Shown piece by piece: positions 8,332 to 16,527 of a stretch of 43,362 bases of DNA (position 1 is its first letter; each line of letters opens with the position of its first letter). The position numbers were made by a program, and so were the translations under genes. The notes under the pieces were generated by a model. It had not been told where the DNA came from. It saw nothing but the letters and a program-made list of their open reading frames with translations, and made no database searches. Source of the DNA: Epsilonproteobacteria bacterium UBA4036 (GTDB lineage Bacteria > Campylobacterota > Campylobacteria > Campylobacterales > Arcobacteraceae); assembly GCA_002382325.1 (NCBI GenBank), contig DGAG01000013.1:1-43362 (forward strand), read 5' to 3'.

Positions 8332-9677
8332 TAATGAATACATTTATCGAAAACTTTTTAAATTTTAAAGACTTAAATGCCTTGGTTGACAATGAGACTT
8401 CCTTTAGTTACAAACAACTCTATTTTCAAATAGTAAAAACCAAAGAAACTTTAGAACAACAAATTCCTGCTTCAAGTGTGGTAGCAATTTTAGGCGATTA
8501 CTCTTTTGAAAACATTGCTCTGTTTTTTGCCTTATTTGAACATAAATGTATTATTGTACCCATTACATCAACCGTTAAAACCGTACAAGAAGAGTATATC
8601 CAAGAATCCTTTTGCCAATATGTTCTGTATTATGAAGCTTCACAGTTAGTTATTCAAAATACAAAAAATGACTCCCATCACACTATGCTTGACACCTTAC
8701 AAAAAAATACTCATGCCGGTTTGATTCTGTTTTCAAGTGGCAGTACGGGAAAACCCAAAGCGATGATTCATAATCTTAATACCCTGCTTGATTCGTACAG
8801 CAATAAACGCCCCAAAGCCATGAATATGTTGGTCTTTTTAATGTTTGACCATATTGGTGGACTCAACACGTTATTTAATGCGTTAAGCATGGGCGCTTGT
8901 TTGATTATTCCTAAAAACAAAGAGCCCAAAACCATTTGTGAACTTATAGAAAGATATAACATCATGGTGTTGCCAAGCAGTCCTACTTTTTTAAATCTGA
9001 TTTTAATTTCAGGGGAAAATAAAAATTACGATTTAAGCAGTTTACGAATGATTACCTATGGCACTGAAACCATGCCACAATCACTTCTTTTACGCTTAAA
9101 AGAGCAATTTCCTAAAGTGAAATTCCTACAAACGTTTGGAACAAGTGAAACAGGTATTAGTACCACTTCATCACAATCATCTGAATCATTGTACATGAAA
9201 CTCGATGATGCAAATTGTGAATATAAAATAGTAAACAATGAACTTTATTTACGAAGTTCTACACAAGTTTTGGGCTATTTAAACGCTTCAATGGATGCCT
9301 TTACCTCTGATGGTTGGTTTAAAACAGGCGATTTAGTAGAAACCACAAAAGAGGGATTTATTAAAATCATTGGACGAAGCAAAGAAGTAATTAACGTGGG
9401 TGGTCAAAAAGTCCTACCTACTGAAGTAGAATCGGTGATTTTATCGATGCCTTTTGTGGCTGATTGTATGGTGTATGGCGTTGCCAATGCCATTACAGGT
9501 CAAACCGTCGTATGCGATGTGGTACTTTCAAAAAACGATGAAAACATCAAAAAAACCATTCGTACTTTTTGCAAAGATAAACTGGACGCGTTTAAAATTC
9601 CTACGAAAGTGAATGTGGTAGAAAAAACCAATTTTAGTGAACGATTTAAGAAAATGAGGATAAAGGAAAAAATATGA
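8328..9677 (+). CDS. AMP-dependent acyl synthetase/ligase (ANL family)
   Basis: An adenylating enzyme of the acyl-CoA/acyl-ACP synthetase family, 449 residues. The P-loop-like LFSSGSTGKPKAMIHN (about residues 134-149) binds ATP. QTFGTSETG, SDGWFKTGD and the hinge IIGRSKEVINVGGQKVLPTEVES mark the remaining core motifs, and the conserved C-terminal catalytic lysine region is present (KIPTKV). At about 450 residues it is short for the family. With the adjacent ACP it probably loads a carboxylic acid onto the carrier. An alternative is CoA ligation. It starts at ATG 8328 (a second ATG is at 8334) and overlaps the next gene as ATGA. Confidence 0.88.
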   Translation: MIMNTFIENFLNFKDLNALVDNETSFSYKQLYFQIVKTKETLEQQIPASSVVAILGDYSFENIALFFALFEHKCIIVPITSTVKTVQEEYIQESFCQYVLYYEASQLVIQNTKNDSHHTMLDTLQKNTHAGLILFSSGSTGKPKAMIHNLNTLLDSYSNKRPKAMNMLVFLMFDHIGGLNTLFNALSMGACLIIPKNKEPKTICELIERYNIMVLPSSPTFLNLILISGENKNYDLSSLRMITYGTETMPQSLLLRLKEQFPKVKFLQTFGTSETGISTTSSQSSESLYMKLDDANCEYKIVNNELYLRSSTQVLGYLNASMDAFTSDGWFKTGDLVETTKEGFIKIIGRSKEVINVGGQKVLPTEVESVILSMPFVADCMVYGVANAITGQTVVCDVVLSKNDENIKKTIRTFCKDKLDAFKIPTKVNVVEKTNFSERFKKMRIKEKI

Positions 9678-10585
9678 AAAAAGTATTGCTGTTTGGAACA
9701 GGGGATGGAGCAAAGAAATATCTTTTAAAGTATTCTAATTCTATGAAAGTTCTTGCTGCTTTTGATAATGATATAAAAAAACATGGAAGCTATTTGAATG
9801 ATATAAAAATACACAGTCCAAATGAAATTAATTGTTTTACGTATGATCAAATTATCATTGTTTCTCAATGGGCAAAAGAGATTTATGAACAACTCATCAA
9901 TGAATTATCTATCCCTTCAAATAAAATAGTTATTCCAGCAAAAGAGTCTATTAAAGAAGCTTCAAAACCTTTTGAAGACCCTCATACAAGAGAATTAGCT
10001 AGAAAAATTATCAGAGGAATTACCAATCAAGCAATCAAAGATAATATTCCTGTTTTTGTCGATTTTGGCACTTTACTAGGAATAGTCAGAGATAACGATA
10101 TTATAGAGTGGGATGATGATGTTGATTTTTCAATAAATAGTTGTGCAGATGATTTCAAGTTTTCCAAATGGATTGTTTCAACAGTCAATCAAATGAAATT
10201 ACCTATTAATATAATAATAAGTTCTAAAACAATTGAAAATCAAGAAGTAAATTATTCAATAAAATTTGAAAATATAGATACCCATAATTTTAGGCAATTT
10301 GTAACTTCTATTAGTTTAAGAAAAAATATAAAAGAAAATTCGATTCATTTACCAAGTGGTGGCATGTGGTATGCTCCTAAAAAACATTTTGAAAGATATG
10401 AACTTTTTGACTGGAAGGGTCAAAAGATTTATGTTCCATATGATTATGAAAATTATTTGACCTTTTTATATGGGGATTGGAAAACTCCTAAGAAAAATAT
10501 TACAATGGCAGATTATGCCCATTTAGGAAAAGTTGATTATGAAAATTTTAAAGATTTAGGTATTGGATATAAGGAAGTATTATGA
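9674..10585 (+). CDS. LicD-family phospho(no)transferase with N-terminal Rossmann-like module
   Basis: LicD proteins transfer phosphocholine or similar head groups from a CDP-activated donor to a glycan. The LicD core starts near residue 105, with FGTLLGIVRD (131-140) and the metal-binding WDDDVD (146-151). Residues 1-90 form a separate Rossmann-like module (LLFGTGDGAKK) that recurs at the C-termini of five other proteins here. The next three genes make a C2 phosphonate and an activating cytidylyltransferase, so the likely donor is a CMP-phosphonate and the acceptor a Pse-containing or other surface glycan. The gene looks more AT-rich than its neighbours, suggesting separate origin. It overlaps both neighbours as ATGA. 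Confidence 0.85.
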   Translation: MKKVLLFGTGDGAKKYLLKYSNSMKVLAAFDNDIKKHGSYLNDIKIHSPNEINCFTYDQIIIVSQWAKEIYEQLINELSIPSNKIVIPAKESIKEASKPFEDPHTRELARKIIRGITNQAIKDNIPVFVDFGTLLGIVRDNDIIEWDDDVDFSINSCADDFKFSKWIVSTVNQMKLPINIIISSKTIENQEVNYSIKFENIDTHNFRQFVTSISLRKNIKENSIHLPSGGMWYAPKKHFERYELFDWKGQKIYVPYDYENYLTFLYGDWKTPKKNITMADYAHLGKVDYENFKDLGIGYKEVL

Positions 10586-11871
10586 AAAAAATTTATGTAG
10601 GAATGAGTGCTGATTTGGTTCATCCAGGTCATATGAATATCTTAAAAGTAGCAGCTCAATTAGGCAATGTAACCGTAGGACTATTAACCGATAAAGCCAT
10701 AGCAAGTTATAAACGACTTCCTTATATGACCTATGAACAACGAAAAGCTGTTATTGAAAATATCAAAGGAGTTGTTGAAGTTATTCCTCAAGAGACCTTG
10801 GATTACCGTCCCAATTTAGAAAAACTCAAGCCTGATATTGTGGTTCATGGAGATGATTGGAAAGAAGGAGTTCAAGCTAAAACCCGACAACAAGTCATTG
10901 ATACCTTAGAGCAATGGGGAGGGAAACTGGTAGAACCAAGTTATACCGATGGAATTTCATCAACGGCTTTAAACAAATCGTTAAGAGAGTTAGGAACAAC
11001 TCCCGATATTCGACGAAACCGATTAAGACGGTTGATTGATTCAAAGCCCATTGTAAGAATTATGGAAGCACATAATGCTTTAAGTGGTTTAATTGTAGAA
11101 AACAGCAAAGCAACCAATGGAAACGAATACGATGGAATGTGGTCAAGTTCATTAACGGATTCAACCTCTAAAGGAAAACCCGATATTGAAGCCGTTGATG
11201 TGAGTACTCGAATTACCACTATTAATGAAATATTTGAAGTCACAACCAAACCCATGATTTATGATGCCGATACAGGAGGCATTGCTGAACATTTTGCATT
11301 TACCGTTAGAACATTAGAGCGAACAGGTATTAGTGCGGTTATTATAGAAGATAAAACCGGACTTAAGAAGAATTCACTTTTTGGCAATGATGTGGCACAA
11401 ACTCAAGACACCATTGAGAATTTTTGTCAAAAAATTCAAATGGGAAAACGAGCTCAAATCACCGATGAATTTATGATTATTGCACGCATTGAAAGTTTGA
11501 TTCTTGAAAAAGGCATGGAAGATGCCATTAGCCGCGCCAAAGCGTATATTCAAGCAGGAGCTGATGGTATTATGATTCATTCAAGACAAAAAACCCCCGA
11601 TGAGATTTTAGAGTTTTGCAAAATTTTAAGAGTATTTAATGAAAATATTCCTATTGTGGTCGTTCCTACAAGTTTTAATCAAATAACAGCTCAAGAGTTA
11701 AGCGCTGCAGGAATTAATATCGTAATTTATGCCAATCATATGTTAAGAGCAGCCTATCCTGGGATGAAGCATGTGGCTTTATCCATTCTTGAACATGACA
11801 GAAGTTTTGAAGCTGAGAAATCACTTTTATCCATCAATGAAATCTTAGATTTAATTCCAGGAACCAAATAA
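10582..11871 (+). CDS. Cytidylyltransferase / phosphoenolpyruvate mutase fusion
   Basis: A two-domain enzyme of 429 residues. The N-terminal domain (1-135) is a TagD/glycerol-3-phosphate-cytidylyltransferase-type nucleotidyltransferase with HPGH (14-17), PYMTYEQRKAVIEN and ISST (125-128). The C-terminal domain (about 145-429) is phosphoenolpyruvate mutase, which forms the C-P bond by converting PEP to phosphonopyruvate. It carries the diagnostic EDK-x5-NS signature exactly (256-265, EDKTGLKKNS) and DTGG (230-233). The mutase starts the phosphonate pathway and the nucleotidyltransferase probably activates the finished phosphonate with CTP. PEP mutase fused to a nucleotidyltransferase is known in phosphonoglycan clusters. 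Confidence 0.93.
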   Translation: MKKIYVGMSADLVHPGHMNILKVAAQLGNVTVGLLTDKAIASYKRLPYMTYEQRKAVIENIKGVVEVIPQETLDYRPNLEKLKPDIVVHGDDWKEGVQAKTRQQVIDTLEQWGGKLVEPSYTDGISSTALNKSLRELGTTPDIRRNRLRRLIDSKPIVRIMEAHNALSGLIVENSKATNGNEYDGMWSSSLTDSTSKGKPDIEAVDVSTRITTINEIFEVTTKPMIYDADTGGIAEHFAFTVRTLERTGISAVIIEDKTGLKKNSLFGNDVAQTQDTIENFCQKIQMGKRAQITDEFMIIARIESLILEKGMEDAISRAKAYIQAGADGIMIHSRQKTPDEILEFCKILRVFNENIPIVVVPTSFNQITAQELSAAGINIVIYANHMLRAAYPGMKHVALSILEHDRSFEAEKSLLSINEILDLIPGTK

Positions 11872-12941
11872 TGGCGTTGGATACTCAAAAATTTATTGAC
11901 CAATTAATAGAGAATGGCTACACGCAATTGTGTGTTGTCCCTTGCAGTTTTGCTAAAGATTTAATCAATGGGGTCATTAACCATCCTTTAATTGAGTACA
12001 TTCCCTGTGCGAGTGAAGCCGTAGCTTGTTCTGTTGCTGCTGGGTTAAAAATGGCAGGGAAAAAACCTATGGTTATCGTGCAATCTTCAGGGGTTACGAA
12101 TATGGGAAGTTGTATTACCAGTTTACTTAAACCGTATGGTGTTACTTTCCCTATTTTAACCAGTTGGAGAACATATAAAGAGGGGGACAGTGAAATTCAA
12201 CATCAGCATTTAGCCTCTGAACTTCCAAGACTTATTGAAGCATATGGATATGCCCACACCCTTTTGGATAAAAATAATATAGAGAAAGCCCTTGAACAAA
12301 TTAATGTATGTGACACAACTCACACCCTTTGTATTATTCAAAAAGAGAGTTTTACACCCGTTGATTTAAACAAAAACCATCTGTTGGATTTATCCCACTA
12401 TACGCCTCGAAGTGAGTTTTTAAAAGTATTAAATGATACATTTAAAAACAAAGAGACTCTTTTTATTGGAACAACGGGAAATACAGCAAGAGAGATGTAC
12501 AGCTTTATGAAAGATACTCATAATTTTTATATGGCAGGGAATATGGGAGGGGCATTAAGTCTTGGATTGGGTGCTTCAAAAGCCGGTAAATCTGTCATAG
12601 TGTGCGGAGGAGATGCCGAATTTGTGATGCACATGGGTGGACTTACCACAGCAGGAAGATATAAAGAGGAAATCGATTTAACCTATATTGTGTTTGATAA
12701 TGAATCAAACAAAAGTACCGGTGGACAAAACACTTATCAAACGCATATGGATTATATTAAAATAGCCCAAGCCTCAAATTTTGATACAGTAAACCATACA
12801 ATCATTTCATTAAAGGATTTTTCAAACACTTTATTGGAATTAAGCTCTCAAAAAGGGTTAAAGTTTCTTCATGTCAAATGTGGAACCGATGAAGAAACAC
12901 CTCGACCTCCCATAGAAGTTGTAAAAGTGAGCCATTTTTAA
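11871..12941 (+). CDS. Phosphonopyruvate decarboxylase
   Basis: This thiamine-diphosphate enzyme decarboxylates phosphonopyruvate to phosphonoacetaldehyde, the irreversible step that pulls the unfavourable PEP mutase reaction forward. The N-terminal PYR-type half has VPCSFAKDLINGV (23-35), usual for Ppd, and the conserved glutamate E49 in CASEAVA. The C-terminal PP half has GGDAEFVMHMGG (246-257) followed by DNESNKSTGGQ, the Mg/ThDP motif. At 356 residues it is the normal single-chain length. It starts one base inside the stop of the PEP mutase gene and ends one base inside the dehydrogenase gene, so all three are translationally coupled. Confidence 0.95.
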   Translation: MALDTQKFIDQLIENGYTQLCVVPCSFAKDLINGVINHPLIEYIPCASEAVACSVAAGLKMAGKKPMVIVQSSGVTNMGSCITSLLKPYGVTFPILTSWRTYKEGDSEIQHQHLASELPRLIEAYGYAHTLLDKNNIEKALEQINVCDTTHTLCIIQKESFTPVDLNKNHLLDLSHYTPRSEFLKVLNDTFKNKETLFIGTTGNTAREMYSFMKDTHNFYMAGNMGGALSLGLGASKAGKSVIVCGGDAEFVMHMGGLTTAGRYKEEIDLTYIVFDNESNKSTGGQNTYQTHMDYIKIAQASNFDTVNHTIISLKDFSNTLLELSSQKGLKFLHVKCGTDEETPRPPIEVVKVSHF

Positions 12942-14020
12942 TGAATCAGAATTTCATCTATCATATGCCTACGAAAATAGTATTTGGCAAGGACTCTTTC
13001 AAGGATATAGACAGCTATATTAATGGAAGAAAAACGTTGCTGATTACTTCAGAAGGATTTGTCAAAAGAGGTTTGGTGAAACACCTTAACACATTAACTT
13101 CTTGTATTGTTGATGTGATTTGTGAGATAAAATCTCATCCTCAATTTGAAGATTTAGAAAAACTGTATACAACAATACACACCATGGATTTTGAGTTAAT
13201 CCTTGCAATGGGAGGAGGAAGTGTACTGGATGCTTCTAAATTTTTTAGTGTTTACAACGAATCAAAAGAAGCCAGTTTTGTAACGCATTTAATCAAAGGA
13301 AAAATAACCAAAGAAAATTACAAACTCATTCCTATTATTGCCATTCCCACAACGGCTGGAACAGGAAGTGAAATTACTCCATGGGCAACAATTTGGGATA
13401 AAAATGAGAAAAAAAAATATTCACTTCATTTACCTAATCTTTTTAGTGAAGTCGCTCTTTATGACCCATGTCTAACTTTAAGTATTCCAAAAAATATTAC
13501 CCTTCAAACAGGATTGGATACACTTTCTCATGCACTCGAATCCATTTGGAATAAAAATGCCAATCCCATAACCATAACTTATGCCATAAAATCAGCAAAA
13601 TTAGTTATGAAGTATCTGCCTCTTTTGGCTAATGATTTGCACAATTTAGAGTATCGAACTGAAATTCTAAAAGCGTGTATGTATGCAGGGTTGGCATTTT
13701 CCAATACCCAAACTGCACTTGCACATGCCATGAGTTATTATATAACCGCACATAAAAATATCGACCATGGAATCGCGTGCAGTTTCACACTTCCTATGCT
13801 TATTGATGCAGTAATAGGAAAGTATGCTTTTATTGATACGGCTTTAATGGATATTTTTGGTGAATTATCTTCCAATAAATTACGTGAAATGCTACAATCT
13901 CTTCATATTTCAACTCATTTTGGCGATTATGGTATCTCTCCAAAAGAATTAGAAGAGTTAAAAGATTCTTTGACCCATACACAACGCTCAAAAAACAGTT
14001 TGGTGGAACTATGGGATTAA
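12941..14020 (+). CDS. Iron-type alcohol dehydrogenase, probable phosphonoacetaldehyde reductase
   Basis: A group III Fe-dependent alcohol dehydrogenase of 359 residues. GGGS (91-94) and AIPTTAGTGSE form the NAD(P) site, and D193, H197, H262 and H276 are the expected metal ligands. Directly after phosphonopyruvate decarboxylase, this family reduces phosphonoacetaldehyde to 2-hydroxyethylphosphonate, as PhpC does in phosphinothricin biosynthesis. No aminotransferase stands where an aminoethylphosphonate pathway would need one, so hydroxyethylphosphonate is the predicted product. The gene overlaps the next one by 10 bp. Confidence 0.88.
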   Translation: MNQNFIYHMPTKIVFGKDSFKDIDSYINGRKTLLITSEGFVKRGLVKHLNTLTSCIVDVICEIKSHPQFEDLEKLYTTIHTMDFELILAMGGGSVLDASKFFSVYNESKEASFVTHLIKGKITKENYKLIPIIAIPTTAGTGSEITPWATIWDKNEKKKYSLHLPNLFSEVALYDPCLTLSIPKNITLQTGLDTLSHALESIWNKNANPITITYAIKSAKLVMKYLPLLANDLHNLEYRTEILKACMYAGLAFSNTQTALAHAMSYYITAHKNIDHGIACSFTLPMLIDAVIGKYAFIDTALMDIFGELSSNKLREMLQSLHISTHFGDYGISPKELEELKDSLTHTQRSKNSLVELWD

Positions 14021-15369
14021 ATGTTTGTTTGACTTATGATTTTATTGTAACCGAAACAAAGAAAGGAAAAATTAAGCAATCTAAAAAATTAAATCTTTTT
14101 GGACTTATACTGGAAAAACTTGATTTCTCAGTTCATTATGGCTTAAAGAATTTTTCTCAAGATGAATTTTACAAACTTGCCCATTTAACAAAGTCCAATA
14201 ATATTTATGAAGATATTACTTTACAAAATTTAACTTCTGAATCATTACACTATTTAAAAAATAGTGTAATAAATCATGAGTATTTAATCACCTATGAGTT
14301 ATCAAAGAATTCAAGAGAAATTTTAGAATATTTAGAAATAAAATATATTGATATTTGGTTATCTCCTATTCGATTTTATAAAGATACTCTTTTTGAATTT
14401 TACTCAAATGATGAAAAAATAAAAAAAGAATTAACAAAATTAAGTTTTGATAACAAAAAACTTTTTAAAAGAGCAAAAAAGATTAAAACTCATTGTAAAT
14501 TTTTTCTTGAGAATCCAAATTTAGAAAAAAATTCTTGTTTAATTATAGGTCAAATGAATCAAGATAAATCAGTAATGAAAGACGGAAAGTTTTTGACATT
14601 GATTGATTTTATGGATAGACTTGAAGAATTATCAACAAAGCATAACAAATTATATTTATTGAAACATCCTTTGACTAAAAATGAAGATTTTGAATATATT
14701 AAGAAAAAATTAGCCTCTATAAGAAATTTAGAAATATTAACAAATGTCAATACATATCATTTGCTTACAATGAAAGAGATAACGTGTGTGGCGGGAATTT
14801 CATCTTCAGTATTAATAGAGTCAGAATATTTTAATAAAAAAGTGGAATTATTTTATAAACCTGTCATTGACAATGACTATGTAAGAATATACAAACACTT
14901 TTTTAATTCAAATTTTTGGCAAACCATTTTTAGAATTAAAAAAAAGAAAACATTTCAATATTTTATGGATAACAATTATTTTCGGTTACACTATAATCTT
15001 ATTTATGCCTATGACATTTTTTTGCCCACTTTACCGGGAGAAAAATTGGAATTAAAAGAGAAATACAATACAATTATCAATCTTTATAATTGTATAAAAA
15101 CCATGGATGTCTCACAAAAATATATTCTTTATGGTTTTGGTTCAGTAGGAAAACTGCTTTATCCACACCTAAAAAATAATATTGTTGCTATTGTTGATAA
15201 AGTGGTATTTATAAATTTAAAAGAATATGAAGGTATCCCTATTATTTCAGTCAGTGAGCTGGATAATTATACCTATGACAAAATTATAGTTTCTCCGTTC
15301 TTACATCAAAATGAAATTACTTTTGAATTAAGAAACTATACCAACCAATTAATACATATAAAGGTTTAA
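14011..15369 (+). CDS. GT-B-like glycan transferase with C-terminal Rossmann-like module
   Basis: I assign this 452-residue protein only to the broad group of GT-B-like capsule, polysialic-acid or teichoic-acid transferases. The evidence is YLLKHPLTKNEDF (a KxHP-type motif) and VAGISSSVLIESEYF, which resemble the nucleotide-binding segments of that group. The last 85 residues (from ILYGFGSVGKLLYP) are the Rossmann-like module found in five other proteins of the window. It starts with ATG 14011 inside the dehydrogenase gene, after GGTGG. It looks AT-richer than the phosphonate genes upstream. Its place after CMP-Pse and phosphonate genes suggests it adds a residue of the same glycan; donor and acceptor are unknown. 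Confidence 0.65.
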   Translation: MGLNVCLTYDFIVTETKKGKIKQSKKLNLFGLILEKLDFSVHYGLKNFSQDEFYKLAHLTKSNNIYEDITLQNLTSESLHYLKNSVINHEYLITYELSKNSREILEYLEIKYIDIWLSPIRFYKDTLFEFYSNDEKIKKELTKLSFDNKKLFKRAKKIKTHCKFFLENPNLEKNSCLIIGQMNQDKSVMKDGKFLTLIDFMDRLEELSTKHNKLYLLKHPLTKNEDFEYIKKKLASIRNLEILTNVNTYHLLTMKEITCVAGISSSVLIESEYFNKKVELFYKPVIDNDYVRIYKHFFNSNFWQTIFRIKKKKTFQYFMDNNYFRLHYNLIYAYDIFLPTLPGEKLELKEKYNTIINLYNCIKTMDVSQKYILYGFGSVGKLLYPHLKNNIVAIVDKVVFINLKEYEGIPIISVSELDNYTYDKIIVSPFLHQNEITFELRNYTNQLIHIKV

Positions 15370-15370
15370 A

Positions 15371-16513
15371 ATGAATAAAGAGAAAAATGTTTATGTGGGA
15401 TGTGGTCCTGATATTAGAGAAGGTTTTATTCATTGTGATATTCGAAAATTTGATCATGTTGATATTGTGTGTAAGGCATGGGAGCTTTCTTCAAAAATGA
15501 TGGAAGTGGAACATATTTATTCACGACACATGTTAGAACATTTAACCAACTATGAAGCAGATAGAACCCTAAGAGATTGGTTTAAAGCTTTAAAAACAAA
15601 TGGTACGGTTAGAATTATTGTTCCCGATATGGATTTTCACTGTCGGCAATGGTTAGAAGCACAATGGACAGAAGATACTTTAAAAGAGCGTATGTCTGAT
15701 GCCAAACACAGTTTTGCAGGATTATGGGGTTGGCAAGCCCAATGTGACCCTTGGGCAGAGGATTATAATACAACCTATTGGGATGTTCATAAATCAGGAT
15801 ACAACGAAAAAAGAATCAAACTTCTTTTAGAAAGAATTGGATTTGTTGATGTTCAAACTGAAATTAAAAACAAATGGCATCTTGTAGCAACTGCAAGTAA
15901 ACCCACATACAGTGGTGAACGACAAGTTGGAACAACATTGGATGAAATACGAAAAGACCATTTAAACCGATATATTTTTGCTTCAAAATATATTACCAAA
16001 CCCAATGCCATTGTAACTGATGCAGCTTGTGGTGTGGGATACGGTTCATATGTATTGGCTCAAAATCCCAATACAAAGATTGTTCAAAGTTTAGATATTT
16101 CAAATGATGCGTTAACTCATGCTAAACAATATTTTAATGACAAAAAAATTGAGTTTAGAATTAAAAACTTAGAAGATGAAGATTTAGATGATTTACAAAA
16201 AGCGGACTATTTTATTTCATTTGAAACCATTGAACATTTACCAACACCTGAAAAATATATTGCAAAAATAGCCAATACCTTAAAAGACGATGGAGTATTT
16301 ATTGGTTCAACACCCAATGAAACGATTATGCCTTTTATTCAACAAAAGTTTTTATTTCATACCAGACATTTTACTCAAGATGATTTAATTCATATTTTAA
16401 ATAAAAATGGTTTTACAAAAATAGAATTTTTCCAACAAAAAAGAGAAGAACCTTCTCAAATTGAAGAAATAGTAGATGGTCAATATATAATTTTTGTAGC
16501 AAAAAAATATTAA
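15371..16513 (+). CDS. Tandem SAM-dependent methyltransferase (two domains)
   Basis: A 380-residue protein with two methyltransferase-like halves. Residues 1-175 have VYVGCGPDIREGFIHCDIR and IYSRHMLEHLTNYEADRTL, typical of the COG4627-type predicted methyltransferases found with glycosyltransferases. Residues 190-380 have a second SAM site (VTDAACGVGYGSYVLA) and ISFETIEHLPTPEKY, a Methyltransf_11/25-type domain. It is the last gene of the plus-strand operon, one base after the previous stop. Its final codons lie in a perfect palindrome shared with the convergent gene, and both proteins end in VAKKY. The likely role is O- or N-methylation of a sugar or head group; the target is unknown. Confidence 0.8.
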   Translation: MNKEKNVYVGCGPDIREGFIHCDIRKFDHVDIVCKAWELSSKMMEVEHIYSRHMLEHLTNYEADRTLRDWFKALKTNGTVRIIVPDMDFHCRQWLEAQWTEDTLKERMSDAKHSFAGLWGWQAQCDPWAEDYNTTYWDVHKSGYNEKRIKLLLERIGFVDVQTEIKNKWHLVATASKPTYSGERQVGTTLDEIRKDHLNRYIFASKYITKPNAIVTDAACGVGYGSYVLAQNPNTKIVQSLDISNDALTHAKQYFNDKKIEFRIKNLEDEDLDDLQKADYFISFETIEHLPTPEKYIAKIANTLKDDGVFIGSTPNETIMPFIQQKFLFHTRHFTQDDLIHILNKNGFTKIEFFQQKREEPSQIEEIVDGQYIIFVAKKY

Positions 16514-16527
16514 TATTTTTTTGCTAC
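16496..16527. terminator. Perfect 32-bp palindrome at the convergence of two operons
   Basis: Bases 16496-16511 are the exact reverse complement of 16512-16527. Each arm starts GTAGC, then seven A, then TATT. The centre TTAA supplies the stop codons of both convergent genes, which overlap by 4 bp. In RNA from either strand the GTAGC/GCTAC base and A/T arms could form a hairpin ending in a U-rich arm. A bidirectional terminator is plausible but unproven. Confidence 0.7.

Noticed and set aside
9674..14020. 2-Aminoethylphosphonate as the phosphonate product
   Set aside because: No dedicated transaminase is present in the module; an Fe-type alcohol dehydrogenase follows the decarboxylase instead. 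It cannot be fully excluded if a transaminase lies elsewhere.
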